Source: JBCBST01 sp039819115 (GTDB lineage: Bacteria > Bacteroidota > Rhodothermia > Balneolales > Balneolaceae). Taken from it: a stretch of DNA of 32,247 nucleotides. Both the position numbers and the translations under genes were made by a program. This document shows positions 14,968-22,786 of this stretch, piece after piece; within the stretch, counting starts at the first letter, position 1; every line of letters starts with the position of its first letter. The notes under the pieces are model-generated. The model was not told the DNA's origin and did not search any database. It saw nothing but the letters and a program-made list of their open reading frames with translations. The stretch covers positions 1 to 32,247 of the forward strand of contig JBCBST010000023.1 of assembly GCA_039819115.1 (NCBI GenBank), given 5' to 3'.

Positions 14968-16434
14968 TTGGCCGATTCTATTACCTCGAATCTCCATGTT
15001 TATAATACGCTCAGCCGATCAAAAGAGCGATTCGAACCTTTACACTCCCCCTTTGTTGGCATGTATGTGTGCGGACCTACCGTATACGGCGATGCCCATT
15101 TAGGTCATGCAAAAAGCTATGTTTCTTTTGACCTTATTCTGCGTTACCTCCGTTTCTTAGGATATAAAGTGCGATATGTCCAGAACATCACAGATGTCGG
15201 GCATTTGGTTGGCGACGGTGATGAAGGAGAGGATAAACTAAGTAAGCAAGCACGGATTGAACACGTTGAACCCATGGAAATTGCGGAGAAGTATACCTAT
15301 ACGTTCTTCCGCGATATGGATAAACTTAATGTGCTGCGGCCCGATATTTCGCCCAGAGCCAGTGGCCATATCCCCGAGCAAATTGCGATGATCAAGACGT
15401 TGATAGAAAAGGATCATGCCTACGAAAGCAAAGGCAACGTTTATTTTGATGTAGCTTCCGACGCTGAGTATGGAAAATTAAGTGGCCGCAGTACCGATGA
15501 AGCAGAAACAGGCACCAGAGTGGAAACAGCCTCGGATAAGCGCAATGCTGCCGATTTTGCGCTTTGGAAGAAGGCCGACGACAATCATCTCATGAAATGG
15601 GATTCTCCCTGGGGTGTTGGATACCCGGGATGGCACATCGAATGCTCTGCCATGAGCACAAAATACCTCGGTGAAAGCTTCGACATTCACGGTGGGGGAT
15701 TAGAAAATCAGTTTCCACACCATGAATGTGAAATTGCTCAGTCGGAATGCGCCCATGACAATACCTTTGTGAAGTACTGGCTCCATAATAATATGGTTAC
15801 TCTGGAAGGGCAGAAAATGGGTAAATCACTGGGAAATGCTATAAACCTGAACCAGTTTTTTACCGGAGATCATGCCCTGCTTACCCGGGCGTGGAGTCCG
15901 GAAGTGATCCGGTTTTTCTTACTTCAAAGTCATTACCGAAGTACCACCGACTTTAGTGAGGAGGCTCTGGGGGCATCCGAAGCAGGATTAAAGAACCTGC
16001 ATGCCATGATTTCTATGATTATGAAATCGAAACCCGGCAATGGCGAACATGTAGACTATACTGCCTTTGAACAGAGTGTGAATGCCGTAATGGACGATGA
16101 TTTTAACTCTGCCCAGGCCATAGCAGTAAGCTTCGACTTTTTAAAAACAGTGCGTAAAGTCATTCAGGAAGATCGCTCCCCAGCTAATCTGGAAGAGATT
16201 AAAGAAGGAATCAAGACCTACCTGGACGGAGTTCTTGGAATATGGCCTGAAAACAGCCCCGTTTCGGCGGGTGAAGACAAAGCCGAAGATCTGGTTAAAG
16301 TCCTGATCGACATTCGCAGGCAGGCACGTGCCGATAAAAACTTTGCCCTCTCGGATAAAATCCGGGATGATCTGAAAGACCTGGGCATACAGCTGATGGA
16401 CAGTAAGGAAGGAACCACGTTTAGCTTTGACTAA
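14968..16434 (+). CDS. cysS: cysteinyl-tRNA synthetase
   Basis: Class I aminoacyl-tRNA synthetase, 488 residues. The zinc site includes C35 (YVCGPTVYGD), C226 (GWHIECSAM), H251 and E255 (PHHECEIA). The HIGH motif is HLGH at 44-47, the KMSKS loop is KMGKS at 283-287, a variant common in Bacteroidota-type enzymes. The C-terminal part (360-488) is the helical anticodon-binding domain. The start is a TTG at 14968, 8 bp after the folE stop: the first in-frame ATG is residue 32, inside the catalytic core, so it cannot be the start. No good ribosome site precedes it; coupling to folE is likely. The stop overlaps the yidD ATG by one base (TAATG). Confidence 0.96.
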   Translation: MADSITSNLHVYNTLSRSKERFEPLHSPFVGMYVCGPTVYGDAHLGHAKSYVSFDLILRYLRFLGYKVRYVQNITDVGHLVGDGDEGEDKLSKQARIEHVEPMEIAEKYTYTFFRDMDKLNVLRPDISPRASGHIPEQIAMIKTLIEKDHAYESKGNVYFDVASDAEYGKLSGRSTDEAETGTRVETASDKRNAADFALWKKADDNHLMKWDSPWGVGYPGWHIECSAMSTKYLGESFDIHGGGLENQFPHHECEIAQSECAHDNTFVKYWLHNNMVTLEGQKMGKSLGNAINLNQFFTGDHALLTRAWSPEVIRFFLLQSHYRSTTDFSEEALGASEAGLKNLHAMISMIMKSKPGNGEHVDYTAFEQSVNAVMDDDFNSAQAIAVSFDFLKTVRKVIQEDRSPANLEEIKEGIKTYLDGVLGIWPENSPVSAGEDKAEDLVKVLIDIRRQARADKNFALSDKIRDDLKDLGIQLMDSKEGTTFSFD

Positions 16435-16706
16435 TGCGCCTGATCAACCTCATAGCAAAAGGACTTGTGGTAGGACTTGTTCGGTTTTACCAACTGGCTA
16501 TTTCGCCCTGGATGGGACCATCCTGTCGTCATCAGCCCACCTGTTCGCATTACATGCTCCAGGCTATAGAAGAATGGGGTATCTGGACCGGCTTTTGGTT
16601 GGGCATAAAACGCATCGGACGCTGCCACCCCTGGGGGACAGAAGGATACGACCCGGTACCCCCTAATCCCGATAAGAATACCTTAAACATAAAATCAGAA
16701 GAATAG
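16434..16706 (+). CDS. yidD: membrane protein insertion efficiency factor YidD
   Basis: A 90-residue protein that helps YidC-dependent insertion of inner-membrane proteins. It shows an N-terminal amphipathic helix (LINLIAKGLVVGLVRFYQL), the strictly conserved SCRHQPTCSHY (C31, C37) and RIGRCHPWGTEGYDPVPP (C64). It sits at the cytosolic face of the membrane. It overlaps the cysS stop as TAATG, so translation is probably coupled. It is not next to yidC or rpmH-rnpA here, unlike the usual arrangement. Confidence 0.93.
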   Translation: MRLINLIAKGLVVGLVRFYQLAISPWMGPSCRHQPTCSHYMLQAIEEWGIWTGFWLGIKRIGRCHPWGTEGYDPVPPNPDKNTLNIKSEE

Positions 16707-16714
16707 GAAACACA

Positions 16715-17194
16715 TTGGATATCACGTTTAAGAACCGCATTACGGTAGAACAAGTGGAAGAGGGCACGGATTTAGCCCCAAAATTTGACGATCACGGTCT
16801 TATCCCTGTAGTTACCACCGATTACTCCTCAGGAGAGTTATTAATGCACGGCTACATGAACGAAGAAGCTTTTAAAAAAACCATCGAATTAGGTGAGGCC
16901 GTGTACTACAGTCGCAGCAGGGAAACCTTGTGGCATAAAGGTGCAACCTCCGGGTTAACACAACTGGTGCAGGAAATGCGCATCGATGATGATCAGGACT
17001 GCGTGTGGTTACGTGTTCATGTGCAAGGTAATGGCGCCAGTTGCCATGTTGGATACCGCTCCTGTTTCTACCGAAGCGTACCTACCAAAGATGCATTTGC
17101 ACATACCCAGGGTACATTACACTTTGAGGAAACCGAAAAAGTGTTTGACCCAAAAGAAGTATATGGAGACGCTCCTAATCCCACGAAACTCTAA
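16715..17194 (+). CDS. hisI: phosphoribosyl-AMP cyclohydrolase
   Basis: Third step of histidine synthesis, opening the adenine ring of PR-AMP. 159 residues with no HisE domain. Core motifs: YYSRSRETLWHKGATSG (residues 64-80), RIDDDQDCVWLRV (metal-binding Asp91, 93, 95) and GASCHVGYRSCFYR (C110, C117). In many HisI proteins the metal site reads DCDxD; here the Cys is an Asp (D92), with a Cys at 96. The same variant is known to me from alphaproteobacterial HisI, so this may be a type rather than a defect. The start is a TTG at 16715 with AGGA 6-7 bases upstream; no ATG is usable before M44. It is separated from any other his gene in the window and ends at a clear terminator. Confidence 0.93.
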   Translation: MDITFKNRITVEQVEEGTDLAPKFDDHGLIPVVTTDYSSGELLMHGYMNEEAFKKTIELGEAVYYSRSRETLWHKGATSGLTQLVQEMRIDDDQDCVWLRVHVQGNGASCHVGYRSCFYRSVPTKDAFAHTQGTLHFEETEKVFDPKEVYGDAPNPTKL

Positions 17195-17231
17195 TCGTTT
17201 CCAAATCATATTGTTTGGTCTGAGACCAGCT

Positions 17232-17258
17232 AAAAAGCACCTTGTAGGGTGCTTTTTT
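17232..17258 (+). terminator. terminator after hisI
   Basis: AAAAAGCACC (17232-17241) pairs with GGTGCTTTTT after a short loop and runs into a T-tract. The A-run on the other side makes it symmetric, so it could also act on the minus strand. It ends the folE-cysS-yidD-hisI run. Confidence 0.88.
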
Positions 17259-17393
17259 GTTTTCCACACTGCCTGACCATCGCTCGCCTATACAACCCAT
17301 AGACGATAACAATCAGTAATTCCATGTTTTAGCGATGGATATTCTGATAATTCTGGTATCATTGAACTATTCAATGTTACAACATCAAATATT

Positions 17394-17861
17394 ATGAAAT
17401 CATTACTAACCACATTATTGCTACTCACTGCTTTTGCGACTGGCGCAATGGCACAAACAACCGTCGAAACCAAACACTTTAATCTTGAAAAAGGGATTAC
17501 AGCTCTCGAAGGATACGACCCGGTCAGTTATCACCAGGGCAAGGAGCCGGTAAAAGGTTCAAAAAATCTGACCACCACGTTTAACGGTGTAACCTATCAG
17601 TTTGCGAATCAGGCCAACCTGGACACGTTTAATGCAAACCCTGAACAGTACGAACCGGCCTATGGTGGTTGGTGTGCTTTCGCGATGGGAAGCTACGGCA
17701 AAAAAACCAAAGTGAATCCCAAGACGTTTAAAATTGTGGACGGCAAGCTGAATCTGTTCTATAACGGTGTATTTGGGAACACCCTTCCTAAATGGAATGA
17801 TGATGAAGCTAAACTGAAACCCGTAGCTAAGAAAAACTGGGCCACTATTATTTCTGAATAG
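17394..17861 (+). CDS. secreted YHS-domain protein
   Basis: A 155-residue protein with a signal peptide (residues 1-20, GAMAQ). The YHS-like part is at about 38-100: LEGYDPVSYHQGKEPVKGS, FNGVTYQFANQANLDTFNANPEQYEPAYGGWCAFAM. YHS domains are thought to bind metal through Cys/His residues; here C94 is the only Cys of the mature protein. The C-terminal 50 residues (KTFKIVDGKLNLFYN) continue the domain as in many proteins annotated as YHS domain-containing proteins. It is periplasmic by the signal peptide. It is a single gene with terminators on both sides. The function in the cell is unknown; metal handling is a family-based guess. Confidence 0.88.
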   Translation: MKSLLTTLLLLTAFATGAMAQTTVETKHFNLEKGITALEGYDPVSYHQGKEPVKGSKNLTTTFNGVTYQFANQANLDTFNANPEQYEPAYGGWCAFAMGSYGKKTKVNPKTFKIVDGKLNLFYNGVFGNTLPKWNDDEAKLKPVAKKNWATIISE

Positions 17862-17885
17862 AGCGTTTCATTTTCAATAACCCAG

Positions 17886-17926
17886 AACGGCATAAACCAT
17901 GAGTGGTATATGCCGTTTTTTATTTT
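17886..17926 (+). terminator. terminator after the YHS gene (probably bidirectional)
   Basis: AACGGCATA (17886-17894) pairs with TATGCCGTT (17909-17917), with an inner ACCA/TGGT pair around loop TGAG, then TTTTTATTTT. The convergent helicase gene ends 14 bp beyond. Confidence 0.88.
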
Positions 17927-17939
17927 CGGCTATCAGAGC

Positions 17940-19652
17940 TTAATCCTTCCGTCTTCTTTTTCCTTTGTCTTTTTTCCGCTTTGGAGATGATTTAAAGGCC
18001 GGCTTTTTGTCTGCACGTTCGATACGTATTTCACGGTCATCAAACATGGCTCCGTTCAGGGTCTTAAACAAGGAATCCTGGAATCCTTTTTCCACTTCAA
18101 AGAAACTGAAATTGGTTTGTATATCAATCTTTCCAAAATCCGGTTTATCACCGCGTAGCACTTCGTTTATAGCCCCCATTAAACGAACCGGGTTTAAACC
18201 ATCTCTTTTCCCTACCGATATGAAATAGCGGTCAAAATCGGATGATCCCCGTCGTTCTTTTCTGCCTGCATTTCGTTCTCCCCGATCGCGGTCACGGTCT
18301 CTATCGCGCTTACGGTCTGCTCCTTTTGCTGATACATTCAGATCGGCGGCATCTTTGTAGTATTCCAGGAAGTGATTAAACTCAATGGATACAAACCGCT
18401 TAATAAGTTCTTCCCTGGGCAACTCGGCGAGGGCCTCTTCGGCGTGGGGTAAAAACTTTTGAATTTGTTCCTCGTTTACCTCAATGTTTTGAACGGTTTT
18501 GATCATATCAACCATACGAACCCCGCAAATTTCCTCGCCCGTTGGTACCATTTTGCGATCAAATGTCTTGTTCGCCATTTTTTCTAATGACCGAATCCGC
18601 CGTTGTTCCCGGGTATGGATGATGGAAATGGAGATCCCTTTCCTTCCTGCCCGACCAGTACGCCCGCTTCGATGAATATATACCTCAAGGTCGTCGGGTA
18701 AATTGTAATTGATTACATGAGTAAGGTGATCTACATCCAGCCCCCGTGCAGCAACGTCGGTTGCCACGAGCAACTGTAGCTCCCTGCTGCGGAATTTTTG
18801 CATAACAGCATCTCGCTGTGCCTGACTCAAATCGCCATTTAACAAATCAATATTGTATCCGTCCCGGGTAAGCTTTTGGGCAATTTCGGCCGTTTCATGT
18901 CGGGTTCGGCAAAAAATGATGCCGTAAATATCGGGGTTCAGATCGGTAATGCGTTTCAGAGCTTCATAACGATCTCTGGCGTGAACCACGTAATATTGGT
19001 GTTCTACATCTTTTGAGCCGGAATTCCGTTGCCCTACTTCTATGGTCTCTGGCTCTCTCATGTACTTTTGAGCCATCTTGGCAATGGGCTTGGGCATAGT
19101 AGCCGAAAACAACAAGGTTTGCTTCTCTTCGGGGGTATTTTCCAGAATAGCATCCAGCTCTTCCTGAAACCCCATATTCAGCATTTCATCAGCCTCATCA
19201 AGTACCAAGGTATGGATATCGGTTACATCGAGAACTCTACGCTTTATTAAATCAAGCATCCGTCCGGGTGTTCCAACCACGACCTGGCATCCATTTTTGA
19301 GTGCTTTAATCTGCGTTGAGATATTTGCCCCCCCATAAACAGCTACCGTTTTAACGCCACGTACCTGCTTGGCAAACGCTTTTATATCTTTTGCAATTTG
19401 AATAGCCAACTCGCGGGTTGGTGAAAGCACTAATACCTGTACATTATGAGAAGCGGGGTCCACTTTTTGAAGTGACGGTAACCCAAAAGCTCCTGTTTTA
19501 CCTGTTCCCGTTTGGGCCAGTGCGATCAGATCCCGTTCGTTTTGTAATATAAATGGGATCGCTTGTTGTTGAATTTCAGTAGGGGTTTCAAAACCCAGCA
19601 GAGCAATAGACTCCAGTATTTCTGGGTCTAAGCCAAGTTGATTGAACGACAT
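17940..19652 (-). CDS. deaD: DEAD-box RNA helicase, DeaD/CsdA type
   Basis: A 570-residue ATP-dependent RNA helicase, in relatives used in ribosome assembly and cold adaptation. RecA domain 1: Q motif near FETPTEIQQQA, Walker A AQTGTGKT (46-53), PTREL (79-82), TPGR, DEAD (152-155) and SAT (183-185). Domain 2: IIFCRTR, ATDVAARGLDVD and HRSGRTGRAGR (327-337). A linker with alternating Arg/Asp (447-460) leads to a DbpA-type RNA-binding domain (474-546; FISVGKRDGLNPVRLMGAI), and the tail (547-570) is strongly Lys/Arg-rich. It is a single gene on the minus strand; the upstream 337 bp are discussed separately. The Arg/Asp repeat is encoded by a short near-tandem hexamer run. Confidence 0.95.
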   Translation of the reverse strand: MSFNQLGLDPEILESIALLGFETPTEIQQQAIPFILQNERDLIALAQTGTGKTGAFGLPSLQKVDPASHNVQVLVLSPTRELAIQIAKDIKAFAKQVRGVKTVAVYGGANISTQIKALKNGCQVVVGTPGRMLDLIKRRVLDVTDIHTLVLDEADEMLNMGFQEELDAILENTPEEKQTLLFSATMPKPIAKMAQKYMREPETIEVGQRNSGSKDVEHQYYVVHARDRYEALKRITDLNPDIYGIIFCRTRHETAEIAQKLTRDGYNIDLLNGDLSQAQRDAVMQKFRSRELQLLVATDVAARGLDVDHLTHVINYNLPDDLEVYIHRSGRTGRAGRKGISISIIHTREQRRIRSLEKMANKTFDRKMVPTGEEICGVRMVDMIKTVQNIEVNEEQIQKFLPHAEEALAELPREELIKRFVSIEFNHFLEYYKDAADLNVSAKGADRKRDRDRDRDRGERNAGRKERRGSSDFDRYFISVGKRDGLNPVRLMGAINEVLRGDKPDFGKIDIQTNFSFFEVEKGFQDSLFKTLNGAMFDDREIRIERADKKPAFKSSPKRKKDKGKRRRKD

Positions 19653-19833
19653 AATTCTCCGTTAAGGTGAAATCTCGTTCAAAAAACAATCGACGTGTTA
19701 GAATCCCTTTCTTTCTGCCCGAGATAAAAGCTAAAGATAGGCATTAATTCTTCTAATACCTTCTAAACAGGAAATTATCTAATGGAGGCTCCTTTTTAAC
19801 CGAAGTAAAGTCCGGTATCCCAAACACGATGGC

Positions 19834-19920
19834 TTAAAAAACCATGGACAAATTCTGCCCGAACAGAAAAAAAGAAATCACAAAACCTACGAACAAGGCT
19901 AAAGCAGTTACCAGGAGCAT
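19834..19920 (-). CDS. possible 28-residue membrane peptide
   Basis: ATG at 19920 opens a frame reading MLLVTALALFVGFVISFF and then LFGQNLSMVF, one continuous transmembrane segment with no charged residue. The in-frame region before the ATG has no stop for nine codons, so the start could lie slightly upstream. No good ribosome site lies at a normal distance (a GGAAATGG stands about 17 bp away). Hydrophobicity alone is weak evidence. Confidence 0.22.
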   Translation of the reverse strand: MLLVTALALFVGFVISFFLFGQNLSMVF

Positions 19921-19950
19921 GCCGATTATCAGGGTTCCATTTCCTTATCT

Positions 19951-19986
19951 GGGAACTCACGCTCTTTGCAGCTCCGGTGAGTTCCC
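19951..19986. other. 10-bp stem hairpin directly after the VOC gene
   Basis: GGGAACTCAC (19951-19960) pairs perfectly with GTGAGTTCCC (19977-19986), loop 16 bases. It begins 4 bases past the stop of the VOC gene on the minus strand. There is no T-tract, so it is a 3'-end stabiliser or a weak terminator rather than a classical one. Confidence 0.55.
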
Positions 19987-19989
19987 CGG

Positions 19990-20376
19990 TCAGTCCTGTT
20001 CCTCGTAAAAGAATTCAATCAGGTTTCCATCCGGATCAGAGATAAACAGAAACCTCCCTCTTTTGCGATTGGCAGGTCCGCTTAGAATAGTGACCTCACG
20101 ATCCCGGAAATACGATGCCAGATCATTCACTTTTTCAGGAGATTCAACATAAAACCCGAAATGATCGACCCTGAAATCTCGGGAAGTTGGATCATAACTT
20201 GTTTCAGCCTCCACGATGACGAGAGTGTCTTCCTTGCCGATTCTATACACAGCCATGCTCTGCCCCATGGTTCGTATTAATTCGAACCCAAGTACATCTC
20301 CATAAAATGTTTTTGAGGCATCGATTCTGTTAACGCGAATGGTTATGTGATTAAGACCCGTAGGCTTAAAATTCAT
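19990..20376 (-). CDS. VOC-family (glyoxalase/FosX-like) protein
   Basis: 128 residues with two beta-alpha-beta-beta-beta modules. Metal ligands fit: H10 (GLNHITIRV), H72 (RVDHFGFYVE) and E121 (DPDGNLIEFF), the usual H/H/E set with the SDPDGNLIEF signature, so it should be an active metalloenzyme. The family covers glyoxalase I, fosfomycin resistance enzymes and ring-cleaving dioxygenases; nothing visible selects one of them. It is cytosolic. It is a single gene, with a hairpin after its stop. The plus-strand rsmI gene begins about 150 bp away; the gap between them has no clear promoter motif. Confidence 0.9.
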   Translation of the reverse strand: MNFKPTGLNHITIRVNRIDASKTFYGDVLGFELIRTMGQSMAVYRIGKEDTLVIVEAETSYDPTSRDFRVDHFGFYVESPEKVNDLASYFRDREVTILSGPANRKRGRFLFISDPDGNLIEFFYEEQD

Positions 20377-20525
20377 ATAGGTTAGTCTAAGTGATATTGT
20401 TCGAACGCTCTAATATCAAATTCCTGTCTGGTAGTTCCAAGCTAAGCGATCATTTAGCCTCTTTCATGGCTTTATTCATTAGCTTTTGGGTAAAGGTTTG
20501 ATGATTTTTGAGCCCTTCAACTTCA

Positions 20526-21218
20526 ATGTGCACTGTGTCGACTCTTTTTATCGTAGCAACACCCATTGGTAACCTGGACGATTTTTCTCCCCGGGCGGTT
20601 TCTGTGTTGAATGCCGCAGACTATATTGCATGTGAAGACACCCGAACCTCCTCACGGTTGTTGAAACATTACGGAATACACACCCCTACGTTTTCGTTTC
20701 ATCAACACAATGAGCACAAAAAAGTGCATTATGTACTGCAATTGCTGGAGGGCAATCAATCAGTAGCATTGATCAGTGATGCTGGAATGCCGGGCATCTC
20801 CGACCCTGGTTTTCTCGCCATTCGTGAAGCACGGAAAAAAGGATATCCCGTTGAAGTAATTCCCGGGGCCGATGCTGTGACCACTGCCCTCGTTTCCAGT
20901 GGCTTACCAACCGAACGATATATCTTTGAAGGCTTTTTACCCCATAAAAAAGGACGCCAAAAGCGTATACAGGCGCTTATTGATGAACAACGAACCGTTG
21001 TGTTTTACGAAAGCCCGCATCGTATCCTGAAGCTCCTGGGGGAAATTGAAGAACACCTCGGCGCTGATCGTATGGTAGCTGTATGCCGGGAACTCACAAA
21101 AAAGTTTGAAGAAGTTCAGCGTGGGCTTGCAAAAGATGTGCGATTGGTATTCGCGAAACGGGAGAGCATTAAAGGAGAAATCGTAGTGGTTATAGCTGGA
21201 AAAGGATATACCGAATGA
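20526..21218 (+). CDS. rsmI: 16S rRNA (cytidine1402-2'-O)-methyltransferase
   Basis: Ribose methylation of C1402 in the decoding centre of 16S rRNA. It shows the tetrapyrrole-methylase fold motifs: STLFIVATPIGNLDDFSPRAVSVL, YIACEDTRTSSRLLKHYGI, ALISDAGMPGISDPG (SAM binding), VEVIPGADAVTTALVSSGLP, FEGFLPHKKGRQKRI and VFYESPHRIL. The true start is either ATG 20526 or GTG 20535; the latter gives MSTLFIVATPIGN, the family's usual beginning. A TTG at 20508 would also be in frame but adds unneeded residues. It overlaps lnt by ATGA, so they are translationally coupled. Confidence 0.95.
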   Translation: MCTVSTLFIVATPIGNLDDFSPRAVSVLNAADYIACEDTRTSSRLLKHYGIHTPTFSFHQHNEHKKVHYVLQLLEGNQSVALISDAGMPGISDPGFLAIREARKKGYPVEVIPGADAVTTALVSSGLPTERYIFEGFLPHKKGRQKRIQALIDEQRTVVFYESPHRILKLLGEIEEHLGADRMVAVCRELTKKFEEVQRGLAKDVRLVFAKRESIKGEIVVVIAGKGYTE

Positions 21219-22786
21219 GTTCAATTTGGAACCAGAAATGGACGTTAACCATGCTTGCAGGCCTGCTGCTTGGCCTCAGTTTTCCACCGGTAAACTGGTC
21301 ATGGCTTAGCATTCCAGCTTTTATCTGTTTATTCCGTGTTGGTGAGTTGTGTACTACGTACAAGGAAGTGGCATGGGTATCTTATATCGGTTTTGTTACC
21401 TGGAACGTGATTACCACCTATTGGCTAATGATGGCGTCTGTATTTGCCGGAATCGCAGCCATTCTTGCAAACAGTGCAATTATGACTATTCCTATTTGTG
21501 TGGGTATTTATGTTAGCAGAACACGTTCTTCTCCTTACCTGGTAAGCCTGCTACAGGCTGCGGCATGGGTCAGTTATGAGTACCTGCACCATCACTGGGA
21601 TCTGGCATGGCCATGGCTGGCTATTGGAAATGGATGGGCCAATCATATTTCCCTTATACAGTACATCTCCATAACCGGTCATTTGGGGGTAAGCTTCTGG
21701 GTTGTACTGGTAGCTGCGTTGACGGTTCAACTGATCAAATCGCCTTCCACCGCACGTTCCCTTGCCGTTGTGGGTATGCTGATCTTTTTCCCTTTGATTT
21801 CTATGGTTATGTGGAGTACAAAAGAAGTGGCATCAAATGGCGGATATACCTCTGCAACAGTGATTCAACCCAACCATGATTCTTACCAGGATTTAAGTGG
21901 TTTTGAGAGCCTTACGGCCCAAATAAGCAGTTTATATTCCATCACCGATTCGATACGTACCGATTCTACCCAGCTTATTGTATGGCCGGAAAATGCAATA
22001 GACCGGGCCATTTCACCGAATACGGTTCGTACACGGCGTTTCATCGATTCTGCACAAAGCTGGCAGGCCGGTTTTATCATGGGTTCTGGGTTTATTCAAA
22101 ACTACACCCCGGAAAACCAACCCACTGTGGTTCGCGGTGAAAACCGACGAGGCCCCTTCAATGTGTTTAATGTTGCCTTATATGTCACGGATACTGGTGA
22201 ATTCAGCACGTACAAAAAAGCAAAACTGGTACCCATTGTAGAACGTTTTCCATTCTTACCCATGCTCACCAGGCTGGACGTATATGGTTGGATAGATTGG
22301 GGATCTTTTGCGGGTTTTGGCAGGGGTAATGACTCTAACAATATGGAAATGGATACTTTTATTACACCGGGGCTGGTATGTTACGATTCGGTATATCCCT
22401 CGTGGGTCCGCGAATTTGTGAGTAAAGAGGCTGATTTCATTACCATTATCACAAACGATGGTTGGTGGGGCAATACCAGTGGACATCATCAGCACTTTGC
22501 CTACGCACGACTGCGAGCCATTGAGTTTGATCGCTGGATTGTACGTTCTGCAAATAACGGAATTTCCGGTGTCATCGATTCCAAAGGTAACATTCATAAA
22601 AAAACGGACTATTGGGTACGCACGGGGTTTAACTTTAACGTTCCCCATTCCGATTCGGTAACCTTCTATGCACAGTTCGGAGATTGGTTTTCCTATCTGT
22701 GCTTAGTTCTTACCGCGATGACTTGGCCTGGAATGTATGTACGCGATCGTTTTTTTAGCGGGAGCGTATCGCAATCTGAATATTAA
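21215..22786 (+). CDS. lnt: apolipoprotein N-acyltransferase
   Basis: Adds the third acyl chain to lipoproteins in the inner membrane. 523 residues: an N-terminal set of about six helices (MLAGLLLGLSFPP, VTWNVITTYWLMMASV, LISMVMW and others), then a nitrilase-like periplasmic domain from about 225 to 490. The triad is present: E259 (WPENA), K337 (KKAKLVPIVERFPF) and C389 (GLVCYDSVYP). The residue two after Cys is Asp where many homologs have Glu. NDGWWGNTSGHHQHF and the RAIEFDRWIVRSANNGISGVI stretch are strongly typical. A last hydrophobic helix is near the C-terminus (490-505). The gene starts on the rsmI stop (ATGA) and its last 32 bp overlap the convergent sprA gene. The several lipoproteins in this window would be its substrates. 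Confidence 0.95.
   Translation: MSSIWNQKWTLTMLAGLLLGLSFPPVNWSWLSIPAFICLFRVGELCTTYKEVAWVSYIGFVTWNVITTYWLMMASVFAGIAAILANSAIMTIPICVGIYVSRTRSSPYLVSLLQAAAWVSYEYLHHHWDLAWPWLAIGNGWANHISLIQYISITGHLGVSFWVVLVAALTVQLIKSPSTARSLAVVGMLIFFPLISMVMWSTKEVASNGGYTSATVIQPNHDSYQDLSGFESLTAQISSLYSITDSIRTDSTQLIVWPENAIDRAISPNTVRTRRFIDSAQSWQAGFIMGSGFIQNYTPENQPTVVRGENRRGPFNVFNVALYVTDTGEFSTYKKAKLVPIVERFPFLPMLTRLDVYGWIDWGSFAGFGRGNDSNNMEMDTFITPGLVCYDSVYPSWVREFVSKEADFITIITNDGWWGNTSGHHQHFAYARLRAIEFDRWIVRSANNGISGVIDSKGNIHKKTDYWVRTGFNFNVPHSDSVTFYAQFGDWFSYLCLVLTAMTWPGMYVRDRFFSGSVSQSEY

Larger units (their letters stand above)
19653..19989 (-). other. 337-bp gap upstream of deaD: leader region, nothing firmly recognised
   Basis: It contains a hairpin next to the VOC gene stop and a 28-codon hydrophobic frame (both listed). 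The remaining 180 bp before the helicase ATG is AT-rich and could be a long 5' leader, as cold-shock helicase mRNAs often have, but no conserved motif was found. Confidence 0.4.

Noticed and set aside
18256..18326. Short repeats encoding Arg-Asp in the helicase gene, seen as a possible unstable microsatellite
   Set aside because: The run is short and imperfect and lies in a charged linker where such composition is common in DeaD-type helicases.
20450..20566. A 38-codon minus-strand frame (MGVATIKRV... ending KAMKEAK) partly in the gap before rsmI
   Set aside because: Its N-terminal third is antisense to the conserved start of rsmI, the ribosome site is weak, and no family was recognised; more likely a chance frame.
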